DNA from: Hanleya hanleyi
Taxonomy: Eukaryota > Mollusca > Polyplacophora > Lepidopleurida > Hanleyidae
Assembly: GCA_036873755.1 (NCBI GenBank)
Contig: JAVTVY010018785.1
Location: forward strand, 19,349-83,348
DNA length: 64,000 bases
Direction of reading: 5' to 3'
Shown here: positions 53,346-64,000 of the stretch, in pieces
Numbering within the stretch: the stretch's first letter is position 1
How the letters are laid out: the number at the start of each line of letters is the position of its first letter
Translations under genes and position numbers: made by a program
Notes under the pieces: generated by a model
Database searches by the model: none
Told to the model about the DNA's origin: nothing
The model's input: only the letters and a program-made list of their open reading frames with translations

Positions 53346-53389
53346 GCGTATGACAGTTAGCATCAGTCCCAAATGTGTTTAAAAGAATA

Positions 53390-53645
53390 ACACAAAATGG
53401 TTTCTTTCAAGAGGAAAGAGGCCAAAAGTTTTCAATGATGCCAGCAAAACAAGATATTCTCTACATACAATCCTAATGAAGGCCGAACGATAAGCTAAAT
53501 AATCAATAATCGAAAGTCCTTTTTATGATATACAGCATCAATTCCAAACTATCGTAAACAGAAAAAAAGAAGTTTATTTCTTACAAGGGAGAAGCTCTCA
53601 ACGCATTTCAATGCAGGGGAAAATGATGTTCTATTCACAAAATCA
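53390..53645 (-). repeat. Decayed Penelope-like UTR remnants
   Basis: Two degenerate copies of the UTR box TTTCNNNCAAGAG-AGAAG...TTTCAATGATGCC (53,400-53,450 and 53,570-53,625) lie between the two larger copies, suggesting older insertions of related elements at the same place. Confidence 0.5.
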
Positions 53646-53759
53646 TAATCACTGACAGGTACTCATGTCACACGAGCTGAAGCCAAGTTCTCGTTTTTGT
53701 AACACAGGTTGCTGGAAGCTTATAAATTGGTTGATAGTTTTCTATAATAGAGTTTTAAT

Positions 53760-55832
53760 AGAGTGATTGTGAATTGTCGAACTTTATCTATACACCATGC
53801 AAACATATTGTGACTGGTGACCTTGATGTGGTGAGTGATAAAGATCTAAAATTACTCCTGATGAAAGGACCTAAATATAGAGAGCCAAGAAGAATAAATC
53901 TGAAGGCCGACCAGAAGATAGTCCTGTCTGCAATAGAACAGTACGTTATTGATTGGTCTAAGCGAGAAAAAGTTGAACCTACAGTACTCGCTGATTGGCT
54001 GGACCTCACCAAGAGCAAGGTCGTTGAAACAATCCGCCATATTGACAGAAGTACTCTTCCCCAAACAAAACAAGTACTGAGAAACCTCAATTCGCAAGAA
54101 GTTCTAGCAAATCTCCAGAGTAAATTCGTCATAATCCCAGCAGACAAAGCTCCGAATAATATAATATTCATATGTAAATATTACTATTACCAGGTGCTGG
54201 TTAAAGAATTGAGTGTAGTCATATCTTCATCAAATACGTCTACTTACTCCCAAACTGCATTTACTCACAATCACAAAAGGTTTCTCAGGGAAAGAGGTAT
54301 TTGTCTTCCAACCAATCATAACGACATACCAAAAATATACTGGACTCCCAAAATGCATAAATCACCATACAAAGCTAGATTCATAGCTGGTTCTAGAAGC
54401 TGCACCACCAAGCTTCTTTCAACCCTATTGACGAGGGCCCTTCAGGAGGTAAAGCATTTTGGGAAAGGTATTGCGCCACTATTTCTAAGAACTCTGGCAT
54501 TGAATGTATGTGGATATTGAAAAACTCAAAATGTCTTACGGAAGAACTTGATGCTAAAGGTCACATACCGTACAGACATGTATCCACATGGGATTTCTCG
54601 ACTCTATACTACAATCCCTCATCAGGACCTTATTGACCGTATAAGTTCATTAATAGTATCTGTGTTCAGGAAACTGATCGTAGATATATTAATGTCGGAA
54701 GCCATAAAGCATTCTTTAGCTCGACTACATACAAGAGATATCATTCATGGGATGTTTCTTTGTTTTTAGAGTTGCTTGAATTTCTCATTAAAAATATCTA
54801 TGTGAAATTTGGCAACACAATATATCAGCAGCATATAGGTATTCCAATGGGTACTAATTGTGCACCCCTGTTGGCTGACCTGTATCTGTTCTCTTATGAA
54901 TATGACTATATGCAGGCACTTTCAAAAACCGATCCATTCAAAGCCCGTTCCTTCTCATTCACCAAACGCTATATAGACGATCTTCTCGCTTTGGATAATC
55001 GCTATATAAACGACGCAGTGAAGGATTTATATCCACTTTCACTGGATTTGAAGGAAACTACAGATAGCCCTACATAGGCACATCATATTTAAATCCATAT
55101 CTCTATAAAAATGAAGCGGGCATTATCTCTCGTCGATTTTATGACCAAAGAGATGATTACAATTTCGACGTAAACTATCCCTTTCTGGACAGTAATATTC
55201 CAGTGGGACCTGCATATGGCGTATACATATCTCTCCTAGTAGCATTTGCTAGATCCTGTGTTAAATGTGACGATTTTAATCAACGTCACAAAACATTGTT
55301 GCAGAAACTTATAAAACAGGGCTATTCCACCAAGCGCCTTCACTCAAAGTTTCTCAAATTTGGCGATACATACCGCATGCTGATAGCAAAATACGAACGT
55401 AGCGTGCAAGATCTATGGCGCTACGTTTCGTAACTTGTGTCTAATTCCGCTTAACCTGGGGCTAGGGCCGTATGAACCCATGTACTTCAAGATCCTCATG
55501 GTACTCATATGAACAGTCACAATCAAAGCGTGACTGAGATACATCATTTTTAGATGACGACTTCAAAACGAATATTATGGATTAAGAATACTGATCAGCG
55601 ATACGGATTTGATATTTTTGGAACATCATGATGTCTTGCCGGCATCATTGAAAACTGTTGACCGCCTCTCTTGCAGGAAACAAGCCTATGTTTGTGTATA
55701 CTATGATTGTCTTTTTGAATTGGTGCTAATACTGTTATGTGGAAAATGGAATAGGTCTTTGGATTATGGACGCGGATATTCTCTAATGGACGACGGCTGG
55801 ATTATGAATGACGGACTAGACGCTTGTAATTA
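53760..55832 (+). mobile_element. Penelope-like retroelement, longest copy (RT ORF decayed)
   Basis: 2.07 kb on the plus strand. The first frame (to 54,520) includes the N-terminal region (IVTGDLDVVSD, GPKYREP), FVIIPADKAPNNIIFICK and PKIYWTPKMHKSPYKARFIA, typical opening motifs of Penelope-like RTs. After a frameshift come STWDFSTLY (RT motif A region), then IPMGTNCAPLLADLYLFSYE and RYIDDLL (catalytic motif C), then GPAYGVYISLLVAF and the end KYERSVQDLWRYVS near 55,432. At least four frame breaks exist, so it is inactive, though the YIDD residues survive. The ORF ends without a GIY-YIG endonuclease, as in endonuclease-deficient Penelope-like lineages. A 400-bp UTR follows, ending GACGCTTGTAAT. 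Assignment to Penelope-like elements rather than another RT class is moderately sure. Confidence 0.75.
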
Positions 55833-55835
55833 AAA

Positions 55836-56080
55836 GTGGGGTTAAAATCCATTTGGGGTTAAAAGTGGGGTTAAAATCGATTTGGGGTTAAAAGTGGGGT
55901 TTAAATCGATTTGGGGTTAAAAGTGGGGTTAGAATCGATTTGGGGTTTAAAGTGGGGTTAAAATAAAAAGTGGGGTTAAAATAAAAAGTGGGGTTAAAAT
56001 CGAATTGGGGTTAAATGTTGGGTTAAAATCGTTTTGGGGCTAAAACTGCGGTTAAAATAAAAGTGGGGTTAAAATTTGCT
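55836..56080 (+). repeat. GGGGTTAA minisatellite, copy 1 (truncated at left)
   Basis: Units of about 29 bp, AAAAGTGGGGTTAAAATCGA then TTTGGGGTT, with variants. Starts 4 bp after the Penelope-like 3' end. Confidence 0.85.
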
Positions 56081-56204
56081 AGTTAATTGGCATGGTTGTA
56101 TAAAGACATTGTTGGTTATTCGGTACAAACCTCTAGTACAAAACTTGCTGAACATCTAATGTGTAATGAATGCAAACAAACTTGGTTAAACGAAGTGAAT
56201 GTCT

Positions 56205-56625
56205 ATAGCGAAAACTGGCTAAAATTTAGCATGAATGTACAGCAAAATTGCTGTTCAGTCGAGGTCAACGTCTAGCGAAAATTTGCTAAAGTAATTTAGC
56301 ATGAATGTACAACAAAACTGAAAACGTCTAGCGAAAATTTGCTAGTGACTATTTTGGCATGATGAACAATACAATTGTTGGTTAGTAGGGATAGACGTCT
56401 AGCGAAATTTTGCTAAAGTCATTTATTTTGGCGTGAAATTACAACAAAATTGGGGTCAACGTCTAGCGAAAATTTGCTAAAGTGATTAATTTAGCTTCAA
56501 TGTACAACAAAACTAATTGTTAGTCGAGGTAAACGTCTAGCGAAAATTTGCTGAAGTGGTTAATTTAGCATGAATGTACAACAAAATTGTAGGTTAGTTG
56601 GGATAAACGTCTAGGGAAGTTTTGG
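56205..56625 (+). repeat. Second minisatellite with AGCGAAAATTTGCT core
   Basis: Seven or so degenerate 60-85-bp units with GTCTAGCGAAAATTTGCTAA, TTTAGCATGAATGTACAACA and GTTAGTCGAGGT blocks. The core is close to palindromic. It recurs in the next copies at about 59,145-59,565 and 62,085-62,500. Confidence 0.8.
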
Positions 56626-58465
56626 TTTCCTTATAAATGATTATTGTTTTGGTCGATTTACACGCAGACACGTTTTTTCACATTGCTTGTTACTACCTTA
56701 CAGTATTTTATTGCGTTTTTTCTTCTCACAAGCCTGCTTATATTGGTAAGCGGCAGCTGTTGAATGTCATAGATTGAATATTAATTTAGACTAATCTAGA
56801 CGTATTCCTCTAAGTCCTTCAGTCAAAACAGACCATCCATTTATGTTGCAAAACCATTTAATAAGCATATATAAATAAATAAATAACATATATACATATA
56901 CAAATGAAATGTATTCGGTTTCATACTCCGTCTTGAGAATATATGTTCACAAATATATCTGAAACCCTATCAGCGTATTTTTAACGTGTACAATAATACC
57001 CGACGTTCCTTATATGTGCGTAATGTCAATTGTGTAATAAATCAAATAAAATATTCTGTTCAAATCATAGGTTGTGTTCTGCTATTTCTTTCTACGTCCT
57101 GTAGGTCAATACATTTAAATTTCATTAAAGTCAACAATACACAAAATGTCACTGTACCTGTTCTGTATCTTTGCCTTGAACAGGTAAATCCGAAAGAATA
57201 TACACACACGCGATTATCTTAATAGCCGCTTGGTCCGATACCGACAGTTTGTCATTTACTACACGCACGAGTACTCGTAGTCCATACTTTCCTACCATTG
57301 CCTATGTACCGATACTATAACTTCCAAACAGTCCGACACTCTCACACAGTTTTACAGACCCCTGTCTATACTTTGCCAAAAGTTATTTCACACTTCTCTC
57401 CAGAGGAATCTATCCAAGAGAATGTAATAATATCACTGTTCTCACATAGTAAACTACAGAGCTGAATCCGTAGAATATCCTCCCCGATCGGTATTCGTTT
57501 CCCCGTACCGTTCGAGGCACCGTGCTATATATATTATTTTACCACCGCAGCATTCTGTCAACGCTCGGGATATTAAAGTCATGCAAATGTCCAAACCGCA
57601 ATTCACCATATATTCAAATGTTCCACCCAGAATATATTTACATAGTTCTAACACATTATACATACTTCGGAAATATTGGCGTCCTATTATACAACGCTCT
57701 TTTATCGGGATAAAGTAGCCACAACTTGCACAACGAAAGACGCTCTCTATTTAGGACGACACGAATTATCCATTCAATTTACAGGTAATGATAACATATG
57801 TCAATATCTGCGTGGACTGTCCAACACCTGAATTTTATATTACACAGCAATGAAGCGGGTCTCTAGGGGTGTTACTCTAGGGCATTTATAAATAACTACA
57901 TTTCTTCACACTGAACACATTTCTGAGCTATATTTGGGCCCTAGACGGCTCCTTCATCGATCCGAAAATGTTAGTACATTGAAATGTGTTTAGAAAATTG
58001 TCCCTGGAGTCCAAACAATGGCTTGAATGGAGCAAGTTAAGCTTGAGATTTGATCGCCTGGAGAATGTGCTTCTCACAAACTGTTTTTCTTCCCGACAAA
58101 ATGACCCCAAATATCGATGGTCATGTGACATGAAGCAGAATTGGTCCCATAATTGCATTTGTATCAAGAAATACGGAATCATCGTCAACGAAAGAACTCA
58201 TTCTTGGAAGTATCAGGCAATAAATTAGAAGTTCGCATCTATTGCGGTTCAAGAGTTATAATGTTTTCAAAAATGAGCCAGTCCCGTCATGTAACACGAC
58301 ATTAATTTTATTGCAAACACAACAGAATAACAATAGGTCTATTCCATCGGAAATGGAAAGACCTAATTCCTTATCTACATAAAATTGGTATCGGAAAATC
58401 ATAAAAATCAGTTTCTATCATTGTGTAATCCAATTTTGCTTTCAAACATAGTATTTTAAGCACCG

Positions 58466-59020
58466 TTTTTAACCCCGTTTTTAACCCCATTTTTAACCCC
58501 AGGTTTTCATTTGCAAGGTTTTCATCTTCGTATTCTATCTCTTACCCCTATTAGTGGGGTTGAAATGAATTGGGGTTAAAAGTGAGGTTAAAATAAAAAG
58601 TGGGGTTAAAATGGAATTGGGGTTAAAAGTGGGGTTAAAAAGGAAAAGGGGTTATCAACGTGGGGTTAAAATCGATTTGGGGTTAAAAGTGGGGCTAAAA
58701 TCCATTTGGGGTTAAAAGTGGGGTTAAAATAGATTTGGGGTTAAAAGTGGGGTTAAAATCCATTTGGGGTTAAAAGTGGGGTTAAAATCCATTTGGGGTT
58801 AAAAGTGGGGTTAAAATCCATTTGGGGTTAAAAGTGGGGTTTAAATCGATTTGGGGTTAAAAGTGGGGTTAGAATCGATTTGGGGTTTAAAGTGGGGTTA
58901 AAATAAAAAGTGGGGTTAAAATAAAAAGTGGGGTTAAAATCGAATTGGGGTTAAATGTTGGGTTAAAATCGTTTTGGGGCTAAAACTGCGGTTAAAATAA
59001 AAGTGGGGTTAAAATTTGCT
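58466..59020 (+). repeat. GGGGTTAA minisatellite, copy 2, with inverted TTAACCCC leader
   Basis: Starts with three TTTTTAACCCC units (58,466-58,500), then after about 60 bp switches to GGGGTTAAAA units on the same strand, so the leader is an inverted copy of the array unit. About 16 units follow. Confidence 0.85.
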
Positions 59021-61407
59021 AGTTAATTGGCATGGTTGTATAAAGACATTGTTGGTTATTCGGTACAAACCTCTAGTTCAAAACTTGCTGAACATGTAAT
59101 GTGTAATGAATGCAAACAAACTTGGTTAAACGAAGTGAATGTCTATAGCGAAAACTGGCTAAAATTTAGCATGAATGTACAGCAAAATTGCTGTTCAGTC
59201 GAGGTCAACGTCTAGCGAAAATTTGCTAAAGGAATTTAGCATGAATGTACAACAAAACTGAAAACGTCTAGCGAAAATTTGCTAGTGACTATTTTGGCAT
59301 GATGAACAATACAATTGTTGGTTAGTAGGGATAGACGTCTAGCGAAATTTTGCTAAAGTCATTTATTTTGGCGTGAAATTACAACAAAATTGGGGTCAAC
59401 GTCTAGCGAAAATTTGCTAAAGTGATTAATTTAGCTTCAATGTACAACAAAACTAATTGTTAGTCGAGGTAAACGTCTAGCGAAAATTTGCTGAAGTGGT
59501 TAATTTAGCATGAATGTACAACAAAATTGTAGGTTAGTTGGGATAAACGTCTAGGGAAGTTTTGGTTTCCTTATAAATGATTATTGTTTTGGTCGATTTA
59601 CACGCAGACACGTTTTTTCACATTGCTTGTTACTACCTTACAGTATTTTATTGCGTTTTTTCTTCTCACAAGCCTGCTTATATTGGTAAGCGGCAGCTGT
59701 TGAATGTCATAGATTGAATATTAATTTAGACTAATCTAGACGTATTCCTCTAAGTCCTTCAGTCAAAACAGACCATCCATTTATGTTGCAAAACCATTTA
59801 ATAAGCATATATAAATAAATAAATAACATATATACATATACAAATGAAATGTATTCGGTTTCATACTCCGTCTTGAGAATATATGTTCACAAATATATCT
59901 GAAACCCTATCAGCGTATTTTTAACGTGTACAATAATACCCGACGTTCCTTGATTCACTATTCTCACCAGTATATGTGCGTAATGTCAATTGTGTAATAA
60001 ATCAAATAAAATATTCTGTTCAAATCATAGGTTGTGTTCTGTTATTTCTTTCTACGTCCTGTAGGTCAATACATTTAAATTTCATTAAAGTCAACAATAC
60101 ACAAAATGTCACTGTACCTGTTCTGTATCTTTGCCTTGAACAGGTAAATCCGAAAGAATATACACACACGCGATTATCTTAATAGCCGCTTGGTCCGATA
60201 CCGACAGTTTGTCATTTACTACACGCACGAGTACTCGTAGTCCATACTTTCCTACCATTGCCTATGTACCGATACTATAACTTCCAAACAGTCCGACACT
60301 CTCACACAGTTTTACAGACCCCTGTCTATACTTTGCCAAAAGTTATTTCACACTTCTCTCCAGAGGAATCTATCCAAGAGAATGTAATAATATCACTGTT
60401 CTCACATAGTAAACTACAGAGCTGAATCCGTAGAATATCCTCCCCGATCGGTATTCGTTTCCCCGTACCGTTCGAGGCACCGTGCTATATATATTATTTT
60501 ACCACCGCAGCATTCTGTCAACGCTCGGGATATTAAAGTCATGCAAATGTCCAAACCGCAATTCACCATATATTCAAATGTTCCACCCAGAATATATTTA
60601 CATAGTTCTAACACATTATACATACTTCGGAAATATTGGCGTCCTATTATACAACGCTCTTTTATCGGGATAAAGTAGCCACAACTTGCACAACGAAAGA
60701 CGCTCTCTATTTAGGACGACACGAATTATCCATTCAATTTACAGGTAATGATAACATATGTCAATATCTGCGTGGACTGTCCAACACCTGAATTTTATAT
60801 TACACAGCAATGAAGCGGGTCTCTAGGGGTGTTACTCTAGGGCATTTATAAATAACTACATTTCTTCACACTGAACACATTTCTGAGCTATATTTGGGCC
60901 CTAGACGGCTCCTTCATCGATCCGAAAATGTTAGTACATTGAAATGTGTTTAGAAAATTGTCCCTGGAGTCCAAACAATGGCTTGAATGGAGCAAGTTAA
61001 GCTTGAGATTTGATCGCCTGGAGAATGTGCTTCTCACAAACTGTTTTTCTTCCCGACAAAATGACCCCAAATATCGATGGTCATGTGACATGAAGCAGAA
61101 TTGGTCCCATAATTGCATTTGTATCAAGAAATACGGAATCATCGTCAACGAAAGAACTCATTCTTGGAAGTATCAGGCAATAAATTAGAAGTTCGCATCT
61201 ATTGCGGTTCAAGAGTTATAATGTTTTCAAAAATGAGCCAGTCCCGTCATGTAACACGACATTAATTTTATTGCAAACACAACAGAATAACAATAGGTCT
61301 ATTCCATCGGAAATGGAAAGACCTAATTCCTTATCTACATAAAATTGGTATCGGAAAATCATAAAAATCAGTTTCTATCATTGTGTAATCCAATTTTGCT
61401 TTCAAAC

Positions 61408-61958
61408 ATAGTATTTTAAGCACCGTTTTTAACCCCGTTTTTAACCCCATTTTTAACCCCAGGTTTTCATTTGCAAGGTTTTCATCTTCGTATTCTATCT
61501 CTTACCCCTATTAGTGGGGTTGAAATGAATTGGGGTTAAAAGTGAGGTTAAAATAAAAAGTGGGGTTAAAATGGAATTGGGGTTAAAAGTGGGGTTAAAA
61601 AGGAAAAGGGGTTATCAACGTGGGGTTAAAATCGATTTGGGGTTAAAAGTGGGGCTAAAATCCATTTGGGGTTAAAAGTGGGGTTAAAATAGATTTGGGG
61701 TTAAAAGTGGGGTTAAAATCCATTTGGGGTTAAAAGTGGGGTTAAAATCCATTTGGGGTTAAAAGTGGGGTTAAAATCGATTTGGGGTTAAAAGTGGGGT
61801 TAAATCGATTTGGGGTTAAAAGTGGGTTAATCGATTTGGGGTTTAAAGTGGGGTTAAAATAAAAAGTGGGGTTAAAATCGAATTGGGGTTAAATGTTGGG
61901 TTAAAATCGTTTTGGGGCTAAAACTGCGGTTAAAATAAAAGTGGGGTTAAAATTTGCT
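61408..61958 (+). repeat. GGGGTTAA minisatellite, copy 3, with inverted leader
   Basis: Same organisation as copy 2; it differs by a few substitutions and small deletions in the middle units (near 61,800-61,850). Confidence 0.85.
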
Positions 61959-64000
61959 AGTTAATTGGCATGGTTGTATAAAGACATTGTTGGTTATTCG
62001 GTACAAACCTCTAGTTCAAAACTTGCTGAACATGTAATGTGTAATGAATGCAAACAAACTTGGTTAAACGAAGTGAATGTCTATAGCGAAAACTGGCTAA
62101 AATTTAGCATGAATGTACAGCAAAATTGCTGTTCAGTCGAGGTCAACGTCTAGCGAAAATTTGCTAAAGGAATTTAGCATGAATGTACAACAAAACTGAA
62201 AACGTCTAGCGAAAATTTGCTAGTGACTATTTTGGCATGATGAACAATACAATTGTTGGTTAGTAGGGATAGACGTCTAGCGAAATTTTGCTAAAGTCAT
62301 TTATTTTGGCGTGAAATTACAACAAAATTGGGGTCAACGTCTAGCGAAAATTTGCTAAAGTGATTAATTTAGCTTCAATGTACAACAAAACTAATTGTTA
62401 GTCGAGGTAAACGTCTAGCGAAAATTTGCTGAAGTGGTTAATTTAGCATGAATGTACAACAAAATTGTAGGTTAGTTGGGATAAACGTCTAGGGAAGTTT
62501 TGGTTTCCTTATAAATGATTATTGTTTTGGTCGATTTACACGCAGACACGTTTTTTCACATTGCTTGTTACTACCTTACAGTATTTTATTGCGTTTTTTC
62601 TTCTCACAAGCCTGCTTATATTGGTAAGCGGCAGCTGTTGAATGTCATAGATTGAATATTAATTTAGACTAATCTAGACGTATTCCTCTAAGTCCTTCAG
62701 TCAAAACAGACCATCCATTTATGTTGCAAAACCATTTAATAAGCATATATAAATAAATAAATAAATAACATATATACATATACAAATGAAATGTATTCGG
62801 TTTCATACTCCGTCTTGAGAATATATGTTCACAAATATATCTGAAACCCTATCAGCGTATTTTTAACGTGTACAATAATACCCGACGTTCCTTGATTCAC
62901 TATTCTCACCAGTATATGTGCGTAATGTCAATTGTGTAATAAATCAAATAAAATATTCTGTTCAAATCATAGGTTGTTTCCTGTTATTTCTTTCTACGTC
63001 CTGTAGGTCAATACATTTAAATTTCATTAAAGTCAACAATACACAAAATGTCACTGTACCTGTTCTGTATCTTTGCCTTGAACAGGTAAATCCGAAAGAA
63101 TATACACACACGCGATTATCTTAATAGCCGCTTGGTCCGATACCGACAGTTTGTCATTTACTACACGCACGAGTACTCGTAGTCCATACTTTCCTACCAT
63201 TGCCTATGTACCGATACTATAACTTCCAAACAGTCCGACACTCTCACACAGTTTTACAGACCCCTGTCTATACTTTGCCAAAAGTTATTTCACACTTCTC
63301 TCCAGAGGAATCTATCCAAGAGAATGTAATAATATCACCGTTCTGACATAGTAAACTACAGAGCTGAACCCGTAGAATATCCTCCCCGATCGGTATTCGT
63401 TTCCCCGTACCGTTCGAGGCACCGTACTATATATTATAGCTGTAATATATTATTTTACCACCGCAGCATTCTGTCAACGCTCGGGATATTAAAGTCATGC
63501 AAATGTCCAAACCGCAATTCACCATATATTCAAATGTTCCACCCAGAATATATTTACATAGTTCTAACACATTATACATACTTCGGAAATATTGGCGTCC
63601 TATTATACAACGCTCTTTTATCGGGATAAAGTAGCCACAACTTGCACAACGAAAGACGCTCTCTATTTAGGACGACACGAATTATCCATTCAATTTACAG
63701 GTAATGATAACATATGTCAATATCTGCGTGGACTGTCCAACACCTGAATTTTATATCACACAGCAATGAAGCGGGTCTCTAGGGGTGTTACTCTAGGGCA
63801 TTTATAAATAACTACATTTCTTCACATTGAACACATTTCTGAGCTATATTTGGGCCCTAGACGGCTCCTTCATCGATCCGAAAATGTTAGTACATTGAAA
63901 TGTGTTTAGAAAATCGTCCCTGGAGTCCAAACAATGGCTTGAGATTTGATCGCCTGGAGAATGTGCTTCTCACAAACTGTTTTTCTTCCCGACAAAATGA

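Larger units (their letters stand above)
55836..64000 (+). repeat. 2.94-kb macrosatellite, nearly three copies (runs off window)
   Basis: Equivalent points recur at 56,087, 59,027 and 61,965 (period 2,940 then 2,938). Each unit has a GGGGTTAA-type minisatellite, an AGCGAAAATTTGCT-type minisatellite and about 1.9 kb of non-repetitive body. Copies are nearly identical: a 17-bp insertion near 59,952 is shared by copies 2 and 3 only, and copy 3 has a 20-bp deletion near 63,939. Short frames are carried along in each copy (e.g. at 57,986 and 60,946, broken by the deletion in copy 3), which argues that they are not genes. The first copy begins directly at the 3' end of the Penelope-like element. 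Confidence 0.9.

Noticed and set aside
56087..56275. 62-codon frame present in all three macrosatellite copies
   Set aside because: It overlaps the second minisatellite, and its three near-identical copies are explained by unit duplication.
57986..58228. 80-codon frame (FRKLSLESKQW...) repeated at 60,946
   Set aside because: Conserved only because the whole 2.94-kb unit is duplicated; the third copy has a 20-bp deletion in it and no family is recognisable.

Overview
The window is eukaryotic, invertebrate DNA, and a marine mollusc is my best guess. Reasons: spliced host genes with GT-AG introns, AT-rich intergenic DNA, abundant foldback elements, mollusc-type short motifs (GGGAGGTAACTC-like boxes; a short repeat near 25,157 resembling one I associate with gastropod genomes), Penelope-like retroelements, and a Polinton (Maverick/adintovirus-like) element. 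The species assignment is inference.

Layout. (1) 1-2.5 kb: AT-rich, no gene recognised. (2) 2.5-4.1 kb: a 1.56-kb element with about 190-bp terminal inverted repeats (TIRs) carrying one TATA-driven C2H2 zinc-finger gene. It is followed by a tandem array of about 152-bp units (4.3-4.9 kb) and a CRE/ETS-like motif cluster. (3) 5.2-9.3 kb: AT-rich with small hairpins and a 760-bp foldback element that almost touches the next element. (4) 9.3-19.25 kb: a GC-rich Polinton with about 380-bp TIRs and all genes on the minus strand. Read from right to left it encodes a small tail-anchored protein, two tandem copies of an unrecognised gene, a chromodomain integrase, a small membrane protein, a packaging ATPase, two Polinton-associated proteins, minor capsid, pVI-like protein, major capsid and adenain-type protease. 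There is no family-B DNA polymerase. Integrase, major capsid and minor capsid are broken by frameshifts, and one duplicated gene is split by a Penelope-like fragment. Outside the right TIR the same 152-bp array recurs (to 20.4 kb), followed by nested inverted repeats and a duplicated ETS/CRE box.

(5) 22.7-50 kb: a tandem cluster of three minus-strand, secreted, two-domain cystatin-like genes (A 24.9-35.6, B 38.65-42.0, C 45.3-50.0 kb). They share exon structure, including a phase-0 intron between Q and VVSG of the inhibitory loop. Intron 2 of A and C carries independent minisatellites that multiply the exon-2 splice donor. Intron 1 of A holds a 7.5-kb non-coding insertion with inverted terminal tandem arrays. 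Copy B has a frameshifting 5-bp duplication. Mobile DNA in and around the cluster includes a Penelope-like copy, foldback elements and a Crypton-like remnant.

(6) 52.5-55.8 kb: two Penelope-like copies arranged head to head. (7) 55.8-64 kb: a 2.94-kb macrosatellite (nearly three near-identical copies, running off the window) built from a GGGGTTAA-type minisatellite, a second minisatellite with an AGCGAAAATTTGCT core, and about 1.9 kb of single-copy body.

The Polinton genes form a virion-assembly set (capsid, protease, ATPase) plus an integrase. The host genes would make secreted cysteine-protease inhibitors. All calls come from reading the sequence; no searches were run.
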